This document shows, one piece after another, positions 53,661 to 64,000 of a stretch of DNA of 64,000 bases (position 1 is the first letter of the stretch; each line of letters starts with the position of its first letter). Source of the stretch: Ixodes scapularis (Eukaryota > Arthropoda > Arachnida > Ixodida > Ixodidae); assembly GCF_016920785.2 (NCBI RefSeq), contig NW_024609938.1, positions 186,000 through 249,999 of the forward strand, in the 5' to 3' direction. The notes below the pieces were generated by a model. It saw only the letters and a list, made by a program, of their open reading frames with translations. It did no database searches and was not told where the DNA came from. The translations under genes were made by a program, and so were the position numbers.

Positions 53661-53899
53661 TTTGATTTCTCCCTACCCGTCGCTCGCGCAAAGGCTTCTG
53701 GGTAACGACCGTCGCCAGCCGACGCCGAGATTCGAGCAGGGCCTACCTCGGCGAAACCTTCGCCGACGGTCGCCGAAACGCGCTACGTTGCGTTACGTTC
53801 GACTGTCGTCGGAGTATAGACGCTCCCTTTGCAGCAACGTAACGCAACGAGGTCGGGCGCGCGCGCCCGTCGACGTTACGTTGGAGTATAAACGCACCT
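53661..53899. repeat. Right subterminal region of the Harbinger-like element
   Basis: GC-rich sequence with repeated GTAACG and CGTTACG motifs. It contains an inner copy of the terminus (GGAGTATAGACGCTCC at about 53812) before the terminus itself at 53878-53899. Confidence 0.6.
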
Positions 53900-54057
53900 T
53901 TAGTCTCGCCCCAGCATTCGATCCTGCTGTTTCGGCGACAATGACGCCTGCGACGCTAACCATCTATTTTGTTTCTTTTTTTGGCAAAAGTTCGCCCCAT
54001 TAAACGTTTAGTTCCTCTGTTATTTGCCCTCTTTGCCATTATTTTTCATTTGTGACA

Positions 54058-54381
54058 ATATCTGGGCTTATCCGATAATGAAGGCCCGCCCATAATGCAT
54101 TTCATATTCTTGGACAGTGTCCACCACATGACTGTAACTGGTTAAAAAAAAAATAGTTTTTTTCATGTCCCTCAGAATCTGCAATCCTGTATCCCGAAAA
54201 TAATCACTAGGCTAATAACAAAACTATGCTGATGTTCTGGTTTTGTTTCCATTATTTTATTCAGTGAAAAAACAAAAAAAGAACTGTTCTGACCTTTCGA
54301 GGCACTCTTGTTAAAAATATATTTGCAAAAAAGATTTAGAATTTCCTTTGTTTGATGAGATTATCTTTTTTTATTTTGCAG
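54058..54381. other. No recognisable feature
   Basis: AT-rich sequence ending in a pyrimidine-rich TTTTTTTATTTTGCAG acceptor-like stretch. Confidence 0.5.
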
Positions 54382-54512
54382 CTGGCATATCTAACCACGT
54401 GAAGAGAAAGACCGCTGTGCCCGATGACAAATGGATTGCCAAAGCCCGCTGCAATCTTTCAAACTGCCTAACCGAAGAGGGCACTGACGCCTGACAAGCT
54501 GGCAGCCGTGGC
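54382..54512 (+). other. Exon-like segment with strong splice signals
   Basis: A polypyrimidine acceptor (ending TTTTGCAG at 54381) and a consensus donor GTAAGT at 54513 bound 131 bp that is less AT-rich than the flanks. Frame three reads SNHVKRKTAVPDDKWIAKAR, then CNLSNCLTEEGTDA, before TGA at 54492. The other frames close earlier. It could be a noncoding exon, a last coding exon or a decayed exon. Family unknown. Confidence 0.35.
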
Positions 54513-57360
54513 AGTAAGTTGTTTTTGTTTGCTCCCAACACGCCAAACTCTGCCATTTATTTGCAGCCATAATTATGGCTTCATGTTGCCCCCTTTGAGA
54601 GCTTGGTCTCTTTATTCAGAAAATACAAAATGAAGTATATGCAAAAAACGTTGCTTGCATATGAAGAAAAGCATCATTCATTATGATAATTACAAGCCTG
54701 ACGGAAGAATGACCCAAGCCCAGACATCTGCACAGAATGTTACAATAATTAACACCTACAAGGAATCGCTTTAATTATTAAAGGGTAAGGTGCCCTTTGC
54801 ACATACTCAACAGTCAGTAATTCAGTTAAATAATTTTCAGTTGTTTCCAACTTTGTCATGCTTGCTGTCAACACGCAGAAATTTAATTAGCATTTTTTTA
54901 CCTCTTTTTATTGAAGATTCGCTTTGGCTATCGTCACAGACGTATCTTCGTATACACCTGCGTTTATCAGTATTCTCCACCGGCTGTTATTGCAGAGGAA
55001 TATCGGGTACTATTGCCGCGAATATGAGCTGAGACGCCATGACACCTTGTGCTCGGGACTATTGGCGCTGGTTGTCCTATCACTGGGCAAACAATCTGGG
55101 GCCGAGACACATTTACTCCTCTGCTCGTTGCGCCGTACCGATCCCCGTCACGATGAGTGTACCAGGCACCGAATGTCCATAGACATTTGTGAAGGCCATA
55201 TTTTTAGATAATTCGCCTCTGTTTTTTTTTGGTTTTTGCCAGTGAAAGGACAAATTAAATTGTTATTTGCCAGTTTGCTTTTTACTCGAGTGAATTCAAC
55301 TTCCTTCCGCAAGCAACTGCACCATTAAGCCTTTCTGGGGCGTTCACAAACATGACATCAGAAGCAGCATTTCTGCCGCTGCATTGTAAATAACAAATTT
55401 AGATGGGAAATGTTTTAAGAGGCATCACACAGCAGTGATGCACAGTCTTCCGGGATTAGAGCTCATCCCAATGACAACAGGCAGGTGTGGAGATCGAGGG
55501 AAAGAAGTAGCCCCGGTTTCCAGTGCGCGATCCTTGCTTGTCTTGAATGGCAAGAGTTATGCATGAAATTGTTTGCAAAATTCACTCAAAGCGAGATTTG
55601 CGGTACTTTTGTGCAGAGCGTCGATTTGTGCAACAATCAGTTTGCGATAAGTGGCTCACACGCAGATCTCGGTTCATATTTATGGAAAATGACAAGTGTG
55701 ACCTTGTCGCCTTCGCACTCAATACCGCACCCGCCGCCCCGCCACCAGACAGCCGGAAGTGCTCTGTGGCACGAGCGCAGGCGGAGGTTAGTCTGTACGT
55801 CAGTGCGGCGCCAGTGTTTACGGAGCAATGTGCCAGGCGGCGTTGATAGCGCCAAGCGCCTCACGTGCCGTTTCAACTCATACCGGCCGCGATTGTACCT
55901 GATGTCAAGAAGCAGCAGTTCTTAAAGAAGAATGTTAAACTAATGTTTCGTGCCTTGCAAAAGAGAACACTTTCGCTGGTGGAGAACGCATCTTCAGACT
56001 GCAACCCGTTGCCCACACCAAACCACTTTTGAGGCTTCCTTCGTCATGTTAGCACAAGGGCAAATGGGCTTCGACTGAGACATCAAATAAGGTTTAAATC
56101 TTCGTTATTCTGGGTCCCTCATTGCAGGAGCGCAAAAGAACTTCTCGTTGTTGACACTTTAACTTGTTTCACACTTTTTTAGTGCTTAATTCACACCTAG
56201 TTCAGCTCCCAAGTACGGTGACAGGCTCCAAAAACAATTCTTTCCCGTCTTTCTGTGAACAATGCAGTTCTTAAAGAAGCATCATGCGGCAGAGTTCTCC
56301 AGTTATCCCCGGTCATGTTTAAACTTCACAGATGTCATGACAGATCTTCTGCCGTCTATTCCGAAACGTGCAAATAATCCCTTTTGTTCGTTCTAAAAAG
56401 AACTGATAAAGCAAGCGGAAGAATTGATCATCACTTATATCCGCTGTTCGTTTCGTGTGCATAACAACAAAACATTTCTGTGTATGTAGGTATACAATAA
56501 TGTGGAAAAAAAAAAGAGCTGGCGAATCCTGAGAAAGTAAATGAAAGTGCCAAATTCACGTACATCCGCATGATTCAGGTTAAACAGCAATTGCGAAATA
56601 AAATTCAGAATAAGGCGAGCAGACATTGAAGTGACAGATTTAAGCATTTATAGGTATATGCCTAAACTTACGTGCCCTGAGTTATTAAATTCAGTTAGGA
56701 CTAATGTTCTTGAAATATTAGGATAGATCACCTCTGTCCTCGTATTATGTGGTCAACCTGGAGGACGGCCACACTAATTGGCAATTTCCGTGAGGCGTTT
56801 TCGAACCTACTCTCACGGCTTTCCGTTTAGATTGCCAGATGCTGTGAATATTTGCTTAGCTCATGTAAACTCTTCAATGAACCCACCTGACAGTTCTTTG
56901 TACCAACCCTGACAGTTTTGTGTCCTAGCCACGAGGTGCCGTTGATTTCGCAAGCCGGCATTGCTCGATTCACCTTCACGCTGACTGGGCCGTAGAAGCT
57001 GTGTGCTCATTGGTCCATTCAACTGTCAACCTTAAACCACATAATCAACCCCCACCCCCTGCAGACTCACATGCAGAGAGTGAGCTCAAACAATCAGAGA
57101 CAGGCCTTTGATTTGTTTGGTTAAAGGCACTGTCAGTTTAGGGTGAATGTAGTGTAGCCCAGAGCAGGTTAGCTGTGCCGATTTTGAAACAAAGTTGTCA
57201 TTTAGAAGGTGGTCAGATTTAAGGTGGCAAATACTCTGGCTCACCTATTTTGAGCCGATATATCAATAAGATCCTCGCTAATTGTTCTCAGTTCCACCTT
57301 AATATGTACACTATGGCAACAAATTAACATGTGATTGCAATGTGTTTTTTTCTATGGCTA
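54513..57360. other. No supported gene
   Basis: About 2.8 kb. Plus-strand frames 55485-55925 and 55547-55846 overlap in different phases and are unrecognised. Nothing else stands out. Part may be intron between the exon-like segments at 54382 and 58009. Confidence 0.4.
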
Positions 57361-57625
57361 CAGTCAAACCCGATTATATTGAACCCGGTTAATTCGAACT
57401 ATCCCTTGTATCGCACCATTTGTGAACAGACTAGTACCTGCAATAAAAATGCATAGCGAAATGTGCAGTTAGATTCAACGAAAATTGCAGCGTCTTCCGA
57501 TAGATCGAACTGCCAAGAGCGCCACTTTGCTCTACAAGCTGGCTTTCCCCCAACGCGGGTAAGCAATATAGTTGGGGGAAAGCCAGCTTGCAAAAAAAGC
57601 TGGCTCTTTTTTTTTTTTTTCTTTT

Positions 57626-57656
<31 letters not shown>

Positions 57657-57685
57657 GGGGAATGGAAACGCGTCAGCCTCCCGAT

Positions 57686-57716
<31 letters not shown>

Positions 57717-57961
57717 ATTGCATAGGGAGTGGGGAAAGGGTGAGCCGGCGAGACCTTGAAAAACGAAGAAGCGGCCACTGAATAGCCGCGTGGAGCGTCC
57801 CTCATCACGCAGTGTCGCTAATTCGAGAGTAAACAACTTTTCTAAATGTGGCGTGCTTGTTCGTTGTCAAATTCATTGAAACTTTTATATAAAATTACCC
57901 ACTATATCCAGCTAGTAGACGTTTTTTGTTTTTTTTCGAGTTCGATATAAACGTGTTTGAC
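57361..57961. mobile_element. pogo/Tigger-like MITE (TA target)
   Basis: The left end CAGTCAAACCCGATTATATT is flanked by TA (57359-57360). The right end in reverse complement reads GTCAAACACGTTTATATCG and is followed by TA (57962-57963). Inside are a perfect 20-bp hairpin (57535-57590) and long T, G and A runs (57608-57711). CAGT starts with TA duplication and AACGAA-like subterminal sequence resemble pogo/Tigger-type elements. Open frames here are homopolymer artefacts. Confidence 0.6.
57535..57590. repeat. Perfect 20-bp hairpin
   Basis: CAAGCTGGCTTTCCCCCAAC (57535-57554) pairs exactly with 57571-57590 around a 16-nt loop. A third partial copy AAGCTGGCTC follows at 57597. It sits inside the pogo-like MITE. 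Confidence 0.85.
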
Positions 57962-58008
57962 TAAACAGCAGTGCATATGGATAATTTCCATGTTATTTTT
58001 ATTTTCAG

Positions 58009-58163
58009 ATGCCTTCGACATGCACATCGGGCAAGCACCCTCGGATGTGTCGCCTAGGAAACGGAAGGGTCTCATGAACAAGTATATCGCGGAGCAACTT
58101 CAAGATACCAACAGGAACTTGGCTTTGAGCTACCTTTGGGAGCTAACTCAGTTTTACTGTTGA
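58009..58163 (+). CDS. Possible terminal coding exon of an unknown gene
   Basis: Acceptor TTTTTATTTTCAG (ends 58008) opens a frame AFDMHIGQAPSDVSPRKRKG, then LMNKYIAEQLQDTNRNLALS, then YLWELTQFYC and TGA at 58161-58163. The composition, lack of stops and natural-looking amphipathic sequence suggest a real last exon. No family recognised and no polyadenylation signal within 100 bp. It may belong with 54382-54512. Confidence 0.4.
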
Positions 58164-58689
58164 TGTCATGAGGGTGCTGGATTGTTTGCTTTGTTATGAG
58201 TGCAATATATCTGTTTCGTCAATTGTATCTGCTTTCGAGTCATTTTGTTAGTTCCTTTTGCATGCCATCTTTAGGAAGGGTGCCGGGATTTCATTTCACT
58301 GGAGAGCATCGGAATACGAAGAGCAGACCGGGGGTTGCAAGCTCACCTTTTTTTGAACAGGAATTGTACGGGCGGACCTGCAGAACGGGTGGACCCGGAT
58401 AACAGGTCGACACATATCAGGTCGGGTGCTCCTGTTTTGCGACCCGTTCACATACAGGACAACCTGTTTGTATACAGGCCTTGTATGTTCATAACATCAT
58501 ATGACACAAACGGGTCAACGAGTATGAAAATTATATGGTTTTCTTTCAGTAGGGGAGCTCTGTTTCTTGAGATTCCATTGTCTTTTCGCATATCAATTAA
58601 GTTACATCACAAGGTGCATAACGGGATATGGTGGGTTGTGCTACATGTGCCAAAAGCTAGACGTTTACAAGATAATGCCCCGCCTTTGG
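58164..58689. other. No recognisable feature
   Basis: A small cluster of GGTCGACACATATCAGGTCG-type repeats near 58410 to 58480. The plus-strand frame 58335-58964 runs into the following repeat and is unrecognised. Confidence 0.4.
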
Positions 58690-59765
58690 AATCAGCACCT
58701 AAAATTATCACAAAGTTTATAAAAAAAAATGGCGAAAATCATTGCGAGGTGGTCTTATCTCATCGCCATATTTTTTTGCCTGAAGCCGGGGTCACGCTGT
58801 TAATGCATCATGGATCATTCCATGTCAAACACCCGAGACGTTGCGCTCAACCCCTTCTGATTTATAAAAAAAAAAAATTCATAGCCTTTTGCCGCAATGT
58901 CCGTAGCCATGCCCTGAAATATTTTTGGCGAAAAAACGTTTTGATGACATCAGCGAGGTTTTAATTTTTAAAAACAGTTTGAAACTAGGCATCACTAGAT
59001 AATTGATAAAAATTCAGCTTTCTAGTGAAACACCCAACAATATTTTTTCTTAAATTTGCACGCCTTTGGACTAACAATGTGGTTGGGCTTGTAAAGTTTT
59101 CTTTAATTTAAATATTTTCTTTTAACAAAAAAATTTTGAAAACTTTATTATTTTTTGTTACTTTATCAAAAAGTATCTAATACCTCCCGGGACTTAATAG
59201 AACATTTTATAGGCTGCCCTGCAGCTATATAATATATAAAAAATGTTTAAAACCGCTCACTGAAATATCTTGCACTAAACAAAAATCCTGAATTTGCAAA
59301 GAAAAAGCGCGTTTTGCCGCATAAACAGGCGTTTATTTCACCCTGAGGTGGCCTAAGTAAAAATACAAAATATGGTGGGTTTGGAAGAAAAATCGATAAT
59401 CTTTTGACTCTGAAAGTTTAATCAAAGTAGTTTTTGCTTAAAGCGAGAAAACAGTTTTTGAAGTTGAACTCTCGCACCACAATCCGGAGTCGCTTCCTAA
59501 CGCCTCTTAACCGCACAGCACGCCACCTGCAACTATAGCTGACATGATTAGGTCCAAAGAAAGAAGAAAGTTTTCTTCCGCTCCCCCTTGCCCATCTTTG
59601 CGGCTGCAAGGGAAGAAACGGTCGCGTATCGTGTAATAATCGGAGGTGCCGCCAGCGCGTAGCAAAAACAGGCCCATTGTGCGCGTTGTAACCCAGGGCG
59701 GCTCGAAACGCGATGCCTAATACGGGCGGCACCAGTTGACGTGGACTTCTCCTAAAAGGGAAACG
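58690..59765 (-). repeat. 1.2-kb repeat, inverted copy (copy 1)
   Basis: Reverse complement aligns with 60895-62095 along most of its length. Shared landmarks in that orientation include GGCATCGCGTTTCGAGC, CGTATCGTGTAATAAT-like, AACCGCTC, CCCGGGA, TTTCACC/TAG and CCTGAAATATTTTTG. It keeps a 104-codon minus-strand frame (59418-59732) with FFGPNHVSYSCRWRAVRLRG and VVREFNFKNCFLALSKNYFD. Confidence 0.75.
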
Positions 59766-60039
59766 CGATGAAATTTATCATACTGTGGTGAAAAGCGGAA
59801 CTATTCAGCGACGCATGAGTTTTCCGTTTCAAAGCCGATTTAAACACAAACGAGGTGTGAGCCTCCAACTGCGCGCATTCGTTAACACCACATCGCCTCG
59901 TCGTATGAGAATGCCCGCACTGGGGCTTTTGTGTTGCTCTCTACATCTGTCCTGACGTCGAGAAGAGAGAGTGATTGCTTTGTGTGCGTAAGAAACAGCT
60001 AGCTTACTAGTGGATGCTCTTAACTGGCAGCACTAAGCA
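59766..60039. other. Spacer between inverted repeat copies
   Basis: About 0.27 kb of unique-looking sequence. Nothing supported. Confidence 0.5.
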
Positions 60040-60850
60040 TTTGCTGATATCAAGATAGTGGAAGTCCACAGGAGGACACAGCCCCGCAAAATGGTAAAAA
60101 TAGGAAAAGGCATAAGGCAACAAAAATATAAAAATGTACCCGAAAACTCGAGGTCCTGCTTTCTACCTGCGTGCGCATACCGTGACACCGTCGCACGCTT
60201 TGCCGGGCTCAAGGGAGGCGTGCTGTGCAGAGAAGAGGCGCAAGGAACGACGCCAGGTTGCGGTGCGAAAGCTCAACTTCAAAATGTTTCTCCTCTTTAG
60301 AACAAAATTGCTTCCATTAAACTTTCAAGAACAAAAAGAAATAAAGTTTTTGTAGAAGTCAGCATATTACGTATTTTTCTTTGGGCCACCTCAAGGCAGA
60401 ATTGACGGCTCTATAAACAGCAAAACACAATTTTGCAAAAAGAAAAAGAAATTGCAAGATATTAAGTTGTATGGCTTGAAACATTTTTTGTGTGCAGTAT
60501 ACCTACAGGGCTGTCAATAAGATTATTTACAGTCGCATGCAGCCAAGCCATAGTTTGCAACAAAACTAAAAATGTGCTAAAATGCTCATATATTATTTCA
60601 TTTTTTTAAACTTCTTCGAGCATACCGAATTCCATGATCATGATCCTTATTACATAGCAATCCAAATACCGTAGGATTTTTAGGCAGAAATATTCCAATG
60701 TTCCGTAAAAAAAAATCTTACTTTTCACCAATTATTAAATGACTCGTAGTTCCACCCCCCTTTTACTAGTTCAAACCACCATCACCCCATTAAGTTTGTT
60801 TTTCGTCAAAAAAATTTGTTAGAGAGGCACCACGAACGTTACGGCAAAGA
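60040..60850 (+). repeat. 1.2-kb repeat, diverged copy (copy 2)
   Basis: More diverged than the others but recognisable: GAGGCGCAAGGAACGACGCC, TTCCATTAAACTTTCAAGAA, TGGGCCACCTCAAGGC, and TTTCACCAATTATTAAATGA. It keeps the frame AEKRRKERRQVAVRKLNFKM. Confidence 0.65.
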
Positions 60851-60894
60851 GCTCTAAATTTTATTTTAAGAATCAAAGGTCGCCGCAGGACCTT

Positions 60895-62095
60895 TGGCAT
60901 GGCATGAAGAAGTCCCGGTCACTTGATGCCTCCCGTCGTTTAGGCATCGCGTATCGAGCAGCCCTCCGGTACAAAGGGCACAACGGGCCTGCTATCGCTA
61001 GGCGCTGCAGCTGCATCTCCAATTATTACACGATACGCGACCGTTTCTTCCCTTACAGCCGGAAAGACGGACAAGACGAGGCGGCAGAAAACTCCTTTCT
61101 TTTCTTTGGAAATAATCATGTCAGCTATCGTCGCAGGTGGCGTGCTGAGCGGCAAAGAGGCGTTAAGAAGCGACGCAGGGTTGTGGTGAGAGAGTTCAAA
61201 TTTAAAATTTGCTTTCTCGCTTTAAACAAAGATTACTTTGATTAAACTTTCAGAATCAAAAGATTATTGATTGTTCTTCCAAACCCGCCATGTTTTTTTA
61301 TTTTTACATGGACCTCCCCAGGCTGAAATAAGCGGCTGTTTATGCGTCAAAACGCACTTTTTTGCAACTTCAGGATTTTTTACTGTGAGATATTTAATTG
61401 AGCGGTTTTAAACATTTTTATATATTATATACCCACAGGGTGGTCAGCCGGTAAACAGTTCTATTAAGTCCCGGGAGCAATTAAATATTTTTAATAAAAT
61501 AACAAAAATGTTAAAATTTTAAATTCTTTTTAGTTTTTTTTTTATATTTAAACAAACCTTCACAAGCCAAACCACATTGTAAGCCGAAGGCCGTGAAAAT
61601 TTAAGAAAAAATATTCTTAGGTGTTTCACCAAAAAGCTTATTTTCCATCAACTATTAAGTGATGCCTAGTTTCAGGCTATCTTTTAAAGTTAAAACCGCG
61701 CTCACGTCATCAAGAAAATTTTTCGACAAAAATATTTCAGGGCATAGCTACGGACTTCGGGGCAAAAGGCCATGAATTTTTTTTTTAGATATCGGAAGGG
61801 GCCGAGCGCATAGTCTGGGACGTTTGACATGGAATGACCCTCACACGAAAGAGAGTCTGTTAACATATTCAAACGAGAGTCATCACGAGATCTGAGCTTT
61901 GAATGCCGCACGTCAACGCGTTCAAGGAGACACTTGGCTCGCGGCATTTGAACTATGGATATCGTGGTGACGGATATCTGCAGACTGTGTTCTCTATAAT
62001 GTATGAGCAGTATGACCCCGGCTGAAAGGTACTTGTGGTAGAAGCAAACACCGTAATGTGACCTGCAAAAATTACTCAATAAATATTAAAAATAT
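60895..62095 (+). repeat. 1.2-kb repeat, direct copy (copy 3)
   Basis: Best-preserved copy. It carries a 113-codon plus-strand frame (60904-61245): SRRLGIAYRAALRYKGHNGP, FFGNNHVSYRRRWRAERQRG, then VVREFKFKICFLALNKDYFD. A block of about 170 bp near 61835-61995 is absent from copy 1, so it is either an insertion here or a deletion there. Family unknown. Confidence 0.75.
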
Positions 62096-63139
62096 TAAAA
62101 GAACAACAACGCGGAATGCGCTATACAGAATCAAACCTCGTGCTCAGGCTCACAAGGCTTCGTCAAACAACTTGCGGCGATTTAAAAAAAAAGTGCTGCA
62201 TGAGTAATGTTTTTTAGTAAAATCTGAATTTTTATATAACGCGCAATTTGTTTTGCCTGGAGTTTTGTACACGCTACAGATTGCAGTCAAATATATCAAA
62301 AGGCGCGCTTGTAGCGATAGCCGCCACGGGTCCAGATTAATATCTCAAATTAAATAAGCATCACAACTTGTCTATCTACTTCGCCAAAGCAGCTGTTCAC
62401 TGTTCTACCACAATACACAAAAGTCTGTAACTAGAAATTGCAGTAACTCAACGCAACAAGACTTATTCTCGGACTCTTCTCCCTCGCACGACTGCGCTGA
62501 TGGCGCCTACCCGCGGAGAGACGCTGCCTCCTCCCCTTTTTCCGAATACACCCTCTCCGCACGAATGGGACGGCTGGAGAAGCGATCGTGCGCTTCGGGA
62601 TCTCGGAGCCCATGATTGGCTCTATAAAGTTCTTACAATAAACGCTAGAAGCTCAGCTGGCGCTGGTGTCTACGAGACTTCCGGCTACAAACTAAATCAT
62701 ATGAACTCGTCTGAAATTTTTATTATCTACCTGTAAATTATTTTAATAAAAGAAGGTGAAACGGCGAGTTATGCTAATAAAGCGTCTAGATCATAAGGTC
62801 TTTAATGTTTGTTTTTCAATTGTCAAACCACCTCTCTGCAACAATATTTTACGAACTTCAGCAAGCTGGGCTGTATAACCTAATCAATATAATTTTATGA
62901 TCTTTACATCACCGTAAAACGCCAGTCAAGCTCTTTCTTTTGAGTATAATTTGAATATTGTGAGCTAAACATATAAGGTGGAACATTTGCCTGGAAAACG
63001 AATATTTAGATAAACTTGCAAGTTTAAAGTCAAAAAGCAATACCACATTTTATTTATTTCATTTTTTATTCACAGTTAGGTAATATAGTAGTCTGTCAGA
63101 ATCTACCAACACAAATTGTGATATAATGTTTGTATGGCG
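62096..63139. other. No recognisable feature
   Basis: AT-rich except for a GC-rich patch at 62470-62640. The plus-strand frame 62500-62736 is unrecognised. Confidence 0.45.
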
Positions 63140-63863
63140 GCTATTAGGACTCGAATCTCGTGAAATGAGAGTTTTGAACGAGACTTCGCATAGGCGATAG
63201 CTGAGCAGAATTTTGACGCATGTAAGGTTTCCTATTTAATATTTAGCACTACGGTGATTTGCAAGAGTTTGTGAGCTTCGCCTTATTTATTGACAGAGAA
63301 GACACGTAACATCTAGACTCCCGCACAGACTTAGGTCAAGAGGGAAGCGTAAGTAACCCGGCATGAATCACTGAAAATAGAAATGGAACCTAAACACATG
63401 ACCAACACATTTCAAACCTTACAAGCTACGAATTGCTCGTTATTTTACGAAAGAGTTCGTATGTGCACAAAACAAACCGTACTTCCGAAGCGTCGGACAC
63501 TAAATCGTACATATGTATATGCACTAAATATCTGTTTGACATAAAAAAAAGATATGACAATTGCATACCAAGATTGGTATTTCAAACTCAAAGCCGAAAG
63601 CAAAAGGCCCCAGAGGAATTCTCTAACGATCTGTATTTCCACGAATCGGAAGGAAGTAAGCGCTGTGCCCGCACTTGTGGATACGGACTTCTAAACGTTT
63701 TTAAGTGCAATACTTCAAATTTCATTGATGTTTATGGTTGGATAGTTAGATAACTGCTAACGATAAATAGAAAACCTTACATAGGCCAGAATTCTGGTCA
63801 GCAGATTTTGTGTGCGAAGTCCCGTTCAAAACGCTCATGGCGTAAGGTTCGAGTCTTGATAGC
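63140..63863. mobile_element. Terminal-inverted-repeat element with tRNA B-box-like ends
   Basis: About 75-bp imperfect inverted ends: left GCTATTAGGACTCGAATCTC, right (reverse complement) GCTATCAAGACTCGAACC. Both continue through ATGAG, GTTTTGAACGAGACTTCGC-like and CAGAATT blocks. Each end reads GGTTCGAGTCyTGATAGC outward, which resembles a tRNA T-loop. Alternatives are a MITE or two SINEs in opposite orientation. No target duplication identified. A 106-codon frame (63433-63753) is unrecognised. Confidence 0.55.
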
Positions 63864-64000
63864 GGGCATAAAAACAATATATTACAATTTCTGTCGCTAG
63901 TTCCTCATACACTGCTATATTACCAACTGTATATAAGAATAAAAGAAACAAAAGTTTTTTTTTTTTTTAATCCTCTCCAAACTTGCTATTTTCTCGAAGT
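63864..64000. other. AT-rich end of window
   Basis: Poly(T) near 63954-63968. Nothing supported. Confidence 0.5.

Larger units (their letters stand above)
47052..53899. mobile_element. PIF/Harbinger-like element, 6.8 kb with inner insertion
   Basis: 22-bp perfect terminal inverted repeats begin AGGTGCGTTTATACTCC and are flanked by TTA on both sides (47049-47051, 53900-53902). TWA duplication is the Harbinger signature. Coding hints agree: a MADF-type DNA-binding domain on the minus strand (53406-53660) and a truncated Arg-rich transposase-like start on the plus strand (52463-52650). A subterminal copy of the terminus (GGAGTATAGACGCTCCC) lies near 53812. Subtracting the inner element (47176-52299) leaves about 1.7 kb, so this copy is itself deleted. 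Termini relate to 1887-2677. Confidence 0.75.
46793..54057 (+). mobile_element. Solo LTR of family A, split by a nested insertion
   Basis: 46793-47051 and 53900-54057 together form a 414-bp LTR related to those of element A. It starts TGCCGCGCGCTCAG, shares GGTTATCGTGCTTG, AAGCCTGTTGCTT, CCCACGCGT, GATCCTGCTGTTT and GTTCGCCCCATTAAACGT, and ends ATTTGTGACA. A 4-bp duplication ATAT flanks it (46789-46792, 54058-54061). No internal retrotransposon region remains, so it is a solo LTR. It is interrupted by the element at 47052-53899. Confidence 0.85.

Noticed and set aside
57399..57836. Long minus-strand and plus-strand ORFs rich in F, G, P and K
   Set aside because: They are translations of the T, G and A homopolymer runs inside the pogo-like MITE.

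Overview
This window looks like intergenic or intronic DNA from an arthropod, most likely a chelicerate and probably a hard tick. That placement is an inference. It rests on spliceosomal-style exon signals, the mix of Ty3/Gypsy, CR1/L2-type LINE, hAT, PIF/Harbinger-like, Tc1/mariner-like and Kolobok-like remnants, and my recollection of similar tick repeats. No search was run. I see no rRNA, functional tRNA, CRISPR array or bacterial operon, and no complete host gene. Almost everything interpretable is mobile DNA.

Layout, left to right. 1-6.3 kb holds unique-looking DNA, a 791-bp TWA-flanked Harbinger-like element (1887-2677), foldbacks (4582-4696) and a small broken ORF (5536-5775). 6.4-17.3 kb is an old Ty3/Gypsy element on the minus strand (called A here). 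It is interrupted by an AT-rich foldback element in its reverse transcriptase and by a complete, young Ty3/Gypsy element (B, 10531-15264). B has identical 222-bp LTRs, a 5-bp target duplication, a tRNA-Leu primer site and one uninterrupted 1338-codon gag-pol. 17.3-32 kb holds palindromic repeat arrays, a hAT-like element (about 18.9-22.4 kb), a second hAT-like element (26941-27815), hairpins and long stretches with nothing recognisable. 33.3-42.7 kb is the decayed, intron-containing gene of a Kolobok-like DDE transposase on the plus strand. A convergent minus-strand ORF carrying a P2X7 ballast-type domain follows it. A CR1/L2-type LINE (about 35.5-40.65 kb, minus strand) with 249-bp tandem units upstream of ORF1 sits inside the transposase gene, and that LINE is itself split by a 550-bp solo LTR.

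44.9-46.1 kb has perfect hairpins and a TA-flanked MITE. 46.8-54.06 kb is a nest of elements: a solo LTR of family A was split by a 6.85-kb TTA-flanked Harbinger-like element; that was split by a 5.1-kb element with an 8-bp target duplication; and that contains gag remnants of a further Gypsy element. 54-58.2 kb has two exon-like segments and a pogo-like MITE. 58.7-62.1 kb contains three copies, one inverted, of a 1.2-kb repeat that keeps a short basic reading frame. The right end has a 724-bp terminal-inverted-repeat element (63140-63863).

The parts do not form one pathway. They record successive insertions whose order can be read from the nesting. The observations most worth a second look are the tRNA-like module kept in three LTRs of family A, the transposase plus ballast-domain pair, the LINE with tandem 5-prime units, and the four-layer nest at 46.8-54.06 kb.
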